Positions 25,339 through 64,000 of a stretch of 64,000 bases of DNA are shown piece after piece. The number at the start of each line of letters is the position of its first letter. The stretch's first letter is position 1. The notes below the pieces were generated by a model. It was not told where the DNA came from and did no database searches. It saw only the letters and a list, made by a program, of their open reading frames with translations. Both the position numbers and the translations under genes were made by a program. Origin of the DNA: Myxocyprinus asiaticus (taxonomy: Eukaryota > Chordata > Actinopteri > Cypriniformes > Catostomidae). The stretch lies in assembly GCF_019703515.2 (NCBI RefSeq), contig NC_059346.1:53888001-53952000 (forward strand). The letters run 5' to 3'.

Positions 25339-27060
25339 TCTACACTGTGTCAGAGAATACTGGGAATCCATTGGTTTCAATGAGGATGGTGTGTCATTAA
25401 GACGTAGAGGAATAAAATAAGGCTTGGTGAAAGTGACACTCTTTCATGCAACAAAAAGTTGGGATGAATTTTTCTTTCGCTGGATCAAGGTTTGCCTGGT
25501 TAGCATGTTCCAGTTATCCCCTGCTAGCAAATGCTTTACATAGACCATTCTGTGGGCAAAAAGCATCTTTTGCAATTGACAGCCATTGAAAAGTTGCCAT
25601 AGACCACGAAATATAATTGCAAATATTTATAGTACATTTTGTCAGTGTCCGATTGTTTGCATTAAACAGACCAATTTTTTCTTATCTGCGCCATCTGGCA
25701 TCACAGGTCAGGATAGTCACTAGTGACCGGCTTGGAACTGCGCATTCTTGAGGTGCCATCAGCATGTCAGAACGTCATTTTCCTGTGGCTCCAGAGTGAT
25801 TAGTCACATGACATTTATGGCTCAAGTGATTGGCTAAAAAAAAAAAAAACCTGTATCCAGAACCCATGAGAGCAAAGATAGCCGCAAGCAGGCCATTTAT
25901 TTCCAACAGGTTACGCGCGAGCATCTGCCATTGAAATGAATGGGAATGAACGGATAGCTCTCTACAGGAATTAAACACCTTCTTGCCTGCAACGCACTCT
26001 GACATGGGCATCTGTCGACCAATAAGAATTTCAGAGGCAGGTTTCGTTGTGCTTTCGGAAATCCATTTCACTTGACTTTCCACAACCTCAAAATGCATTC
26101 CTATCTGGAAAATGTTCTGTCAGGAATTTCTCTAGTGTGTAAGCACCCTAAATTTGAAAAAACAAAACTTTTTACCATTGACTGACACAAGAACAGTATC
26201 GTTCTTCAAACCACAGTTGGAGAGCAAGTGCCCTCAGTTAATACGTCAGCGCATATGGCCAGGGAGCCAAACAAAGTCTTACTTTAGTGTCACTGCTGGT
26301 GTCAGCATCCACCCTCAAGCCTCTTGAGAAAGAAAAAATCGGAGGTGTCTTTGTCGCTGTGCTTCTTTTACAAAGTTCAGACTGAGTTTGATGGGGTGCA
26401 CCGACACATCCAAAAACATGCCTTTCATCAGCTTCAGGGTTATACATTTCAACTTGTCACAGAGAGGATGGTTTAGCAGAATAGTCCAAAATTATATCCT
26501 ACCTGTTATAAAATAATGGATGAAATAAAACTCATTGTCAATCTGGCAGTTAAATGATTGTTACTCCAAAGTTTGCTCCTTGGGATAGCTTTGCCATCTG
26601 TGTAGTGTCCACCCAAATGTGTTGCCAGGGCATTGACAGCATTGTGCTATTGATTAGGTCCTCATCAAGTCCAAATTTTGTCCATCTCAATAAACAAATG
26701 GTGACAAAAACAATATAACTGTAAACTTTCTGAAACCCTGGTACCTTTTTCAAAAAGGCTGTTAAACAAAGGGTCTACATTGTCTTTATCGCATATTTAC
26801 AACAATTGTTTCCATTTGTTAATGTTGTAGACCATTTAGGATTAAAAAAAAATACAGTGATGCATGAGACAAATGGACAAACCCAGACAGGTAAAAACTC
26901 AAAAGCAAATGCACAAAGTCAATTTTAAGGCCTTTTAGTCTATGTGGTGAGAAGGCTGAAGCACAAGCCATTTTTAAGCACACACGCAATTTTATATTCA
27001 ATCACTCCTCCTAATCTAAACCTTCCCTTACTCCTTAAATCCCACACATTCACTCATATA

Positions 27061-28556
27061 CAGTTGAAGTCAGATGTTTACATAGGTTGAAGTCATTAAA
27101 AAAAAATTTTTTAACCACTTCACAGATTTCATATTAGCAAACTATAGTGTTAGCAAGTCGTTTAGGACATCTACTTTGTGCATGACACAAGTAATTTTTT
27201 TCCAACAATTCTTTACAGACAGATTGTTGACAAATTAGCCAATTAGCTTCAGAGAGGCTAATTGGAGTCAATTGTATTTTAAGGCCTACCTTCAAACTCC
27301 ATGCCTCTTTGCTTTGACATCATGGGAAAATCAAAAGAAATCGGCCAAGACCTCAGAAATAAATTGTGGACCTCCACAAGTCTGGTTCATCCTTGGGAGC
27401 AATTTCCAAACACCTGAAGATACCGCGTTCATCTGTACAAACAATAGTACGCAAGTATAAACACCATGGTACCATGCAGCCATCATACCGCTCAGGAAGG
27501 AGACGCATTCTGTCACCTAGAGATGAACGTAGTTTGGTGCGAAAAGTGCAAATCAATCCCAGAACAACAGCAAAGGACCTTGTGAAGATGCTGGAGGAAA
27601 CCGGTAGACAAGTATCCATAGCCACAGTAAAACAAGTCCTATATCGACATAATCTGAAAGGCTGCTCCACAAGGAAGAAGCCAATGCTCCAAAACCGCCA
27701 TAAAAAAGCCAGAATACAGTTTGCAAGTTCACATGGGGACAAAGATCTTACTTTTTGGAGAAATGTCCTCTGGTCTGATGAAACAAAATGGTCATAATGA
27801 CCATTGCTATGTTTGGAGGAAAAAGGGTGAGGCTTGCAAGCCGAAGAACACCATCCCAACTGCAAAACATGGGGGTGGCAGCATCATGTTGTGGGGGTGC
27901 TTTGCTTCAAGAGGGACTGGTGCTCTTCACAAAATAGATGGCATCACGAGGAAGGAAAATTATGTGGATATATTGAAGCAACATCTCAAGACATCATCCA
28001 GGAAGTTAAAGCTCGGTCACAAATGGGTCTTCCAAATGGACAATGACCCCAAGCATACTTCCAAAGTCGTGGCAAAATGGCTTAAGAACAACAAAGTCAA
28101 GGTATTGGTTTGGCCATTACAAAGCCCTGACCTCAATCAGATGGAACATTTGTGGGCAGAACCGAAAAAGCATGTGCGAGCAAGGAGGCCTACAAACCTA
28201 ACTCAGTTACACCAGTTCTGTCTGGAGGAATGGACCAAAATTCCAGCAACTTATTGTGAGAAGCTTGTGGAAGGATACCCAAAACGTTTGACCCAAGTTA
28301 AACAATTTAAAGGCAATGCTACCAAATACTAACAAAGTGTATGTAAACTTCTGACCCACTGGGAATGTGATGAATGAAATAAAAGCTGAAATAAATAAAT
28401 TCTCTCTACTATTATTCTGACATCTCAAATTCTTAAAATAGTGATCCTAACTGACCTAAAACAGGGAATGTTTTCTACGATTAAATGTCAGGAATTGTGA
28501 AAAACTGAGTTTAAATGTATTTGGCTAAGGTGTATGTAAACTTCTGACTTCAACTG
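27061..28556 (+). mobile_element. Tc1-like DNA transposon (Sleeping Beauty-like family)
   Basis: Termini CAGTTGAAGTCAGATG and its complement at the other end, flanked by TA at 27059-27060 and 28557-28558. 1,496 bp. The right end keeps the inner direct repeat (GTATGTAAACTTCTGAC near 28340-28358) typical of IR/DR-type elements. I do not see its partner in the left arm. The element lies 62 nt past the ntrk2 stop, antisense to ntrk2. Confidence 0.92.
27322..28332 (+). pseudogene. Tc1-like transposase, frameshifted
   Basis: Starts MGKSKEIGQDLRNK, then loses one base near 27364, continuing in the next frame as DLHKSGSSLGAISK... to NVLWSDETK. A deletion near 27790 shifts frame again into HNDHCYVWRKKGEACKPK... 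through MDNDPKHTSK and FKGNATKY. The three catalytic acidic positions (SDETK, DNDPKH and the E of the NQMEHLW block) can still be read across the pieces. At least two frame breaks make it inactive. The family cuts and pastes at TA sites. Confidence 0.88.
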
Positions 28557-28618
28557 TACACACTCTCTATTTCTCACAATTACACACCCACACTGACAAA
28601 CAGATGTCCCACACAGGG

Positions 28619-63021
<34,403 letters not shown>

Positions 63022-63056
63022 CTGTCGAAAGAAAAAATTATTACCCTTTCAAAAAA

Positions 63057-63340
63057 GGTAACACTGTACAATAACGTTCCATTTGTTAACTTTAGCTAAC
63101 AATATTAGTTGGCATGAACTAACAATGAACTATACTTTTACAGCATTTATTAATCTTGGTGCATTAATTAAAATATAAATTTCAGCATATAGTAATACAT
63201 TTTTAAAATCAAAAGTTGAATATGGTAACATTAGCTAAAGCACTATGAACTAACATGAAGTTACAATGAACGATTTTATTTTTATTAACTAGAATTAACA
63301 AAGATGAATAAATGTTGTAAAAAATATATTGTTCATCGTT
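63057..63340. repeat. Partial copy of the GGTAACA hAT-like MITE (empty of the nested MITE)
   Basis: Matches 49702-49943 followed directly by 50608 onward. At 63303-63312 the sequence GATGAATAAA replaces the TTAA-flanked insertion. Confidence 0.75.
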
Positions 63341-63344
63341 CAAA

Positions 63345-63592
63345 AACACATAGTATTATCATGGTACTATTATCATGCCCAAATATAACCTGGCAACACC
63401 ATGGTACTTTGATACCAACAGTACAGAATGATTACTTTTAGTAATATAATGGTCATTTTTGGTATGTTGTTGTTATAGTAGTATATGTTTCAATAACATA
63501 TCAGAGAACAAACAATTTAACTAGATTTAACTACGCCTAAAAATAATCAGGCATAAGATGATAATACCATGGTACTTTGCAGGGGCGTCATG

Positions 63593-63633
<41 letters not shown>

Positions 63634-64000
63634 TTTGAGGGGGCACAAAGGTCAGCTATATTTACAATATTTTTATCTTGCGCAGTGTGTGTCATAAGCA
63701 GTCATGCATGACAAAGTGGCTGATGTCTCTTGAACGAGCTTGACAAGCGCCTCCGCCTCGATCCGTTCAGCCGCCCACCGCCTTTCTCCCATTGAAAATA
63801 CGGAACCTGCGGCTACCGAGGAACCATGTAAAATCGCCTTTTGTTACTTTAAGTTTTTTCAATGACTGGAATTAGGACATAAGCTGCTGCAAAACCTGTC
63901 AAATGCATTTCAGTGCCAAATGAAATGAACAGCAACTGATCAAACAAAAACATACACATAATCCATATTAGACTATAAAAAACTGATTGACTCTTCCACA
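63345..64000. other. Upstream intron of ntrk2, no exon seen
   Basis: I looked on the minus strand for a signal peptide and Cys-rich LRR N-cap and found none. The sequence holds CATGGTAC-type repeats, a TA tract and a GC-richer patch at 63740-63830. Confidence 0.5.
63595..63627. repeat. (TA)n microsatellite
   Basis: About 15 TA units, followed by GAGGGGGCACAAAGG. Confidence 0.9.

Larger units (their letters stand above)
20950..27050. other. Relatively repeat-poor region downstream of ntrk2
   Basis: Apart from the small repeats listed at 23926 and 25166, I see few transposon signatures. No coding exon is recognised. It lies where a long ntrk2 3'UTR could extend, split from the coding exon by the Tc1-like insertion. 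Function unproven. Confidence 0.45.

Noticed and set aside
63022..64000. The first ntrk2 coding exon (signal peptide, LRR N-cap)
   Set aside because: No Cys-rich N-cap or signal-peptide frame in phase was seen. It probably lies beyond the window.

Overview
The window is vertebrate genomic DNA, almost certainly from a teleost and most likely a cypriniform fish. It has intron-rich genes with GT-AG splice sites and a dense load of fish-type transposons: Tc1-like elements, hAT-like and TTAA-flanked MITEs, tRNA- and 5S rRNA-derived SINEs, a LINE and a Gypsy-like LTR element. There are no prokaryotic features. The species call is inference from repeat style; no search was run.

Two host genes lie tail to tail. 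kcmf1 (+ strand, coding exons 7397-13947) encodes a ZZ-type/C2H2 zinc-finger E3 ligase. Six coding exons are present; the first, which should supply only about 16 coding bases including the ATG, is not found and probably lies upstream. One kcmf1 intron (10500-10961) has the signature of a U12-type AT-AC intron. ntrk2 (- strand, coding exons 63021 down to 28619) encodes the TrkB neurotrophin receptor kinase. Seventeen coding exons join in one unbroken frame of 733 codons plus stop. Only the signal-peptide/LRR N-cap exon is missing, beyond the right edge. Three tiny exons (18, 18 and 29 nt) encode the extracellular juxtamembrane stalk.

Layout: 1-7396 is repeats and the kcmf1 upstream intron, including a 3.3 kb hAT-like element at 2584-5906 carrying a nested SINE. 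7397-13947 is kcmf1, with Tc1 and hAT remnants in its introns. 14-28.6 kb is the intergenic/3'UTR region, fairly repeat-poor from about 21.3 to 27 kb, with a Tc1-like element at 27061-28556 that begins 62 nt past the ntrk2 stop. 28.6-40 kb is the ntrk2 kinase, SHC-site, transmembrane and stalk exons among MITEs. 41.8-49.3 kb is a nest in which a Tc1-like element was split by a LINE and by a Gypsy-like element carrying about thirty 39-bp coding repeats. 51.7-63 kb is the ntrk2 Ig and LRR exons, with a very young Tc1-like copy (53581-55161) and a SINE inserted only 16 nt into an intron.

The two host genes have no evident functional link; they are simply convergent neighbours. The most interesting signals are the AT-AC intron of kcmf1, the ntrk2 microexon series, and the nested transposons with readable target-site duplications that allow relative dating.
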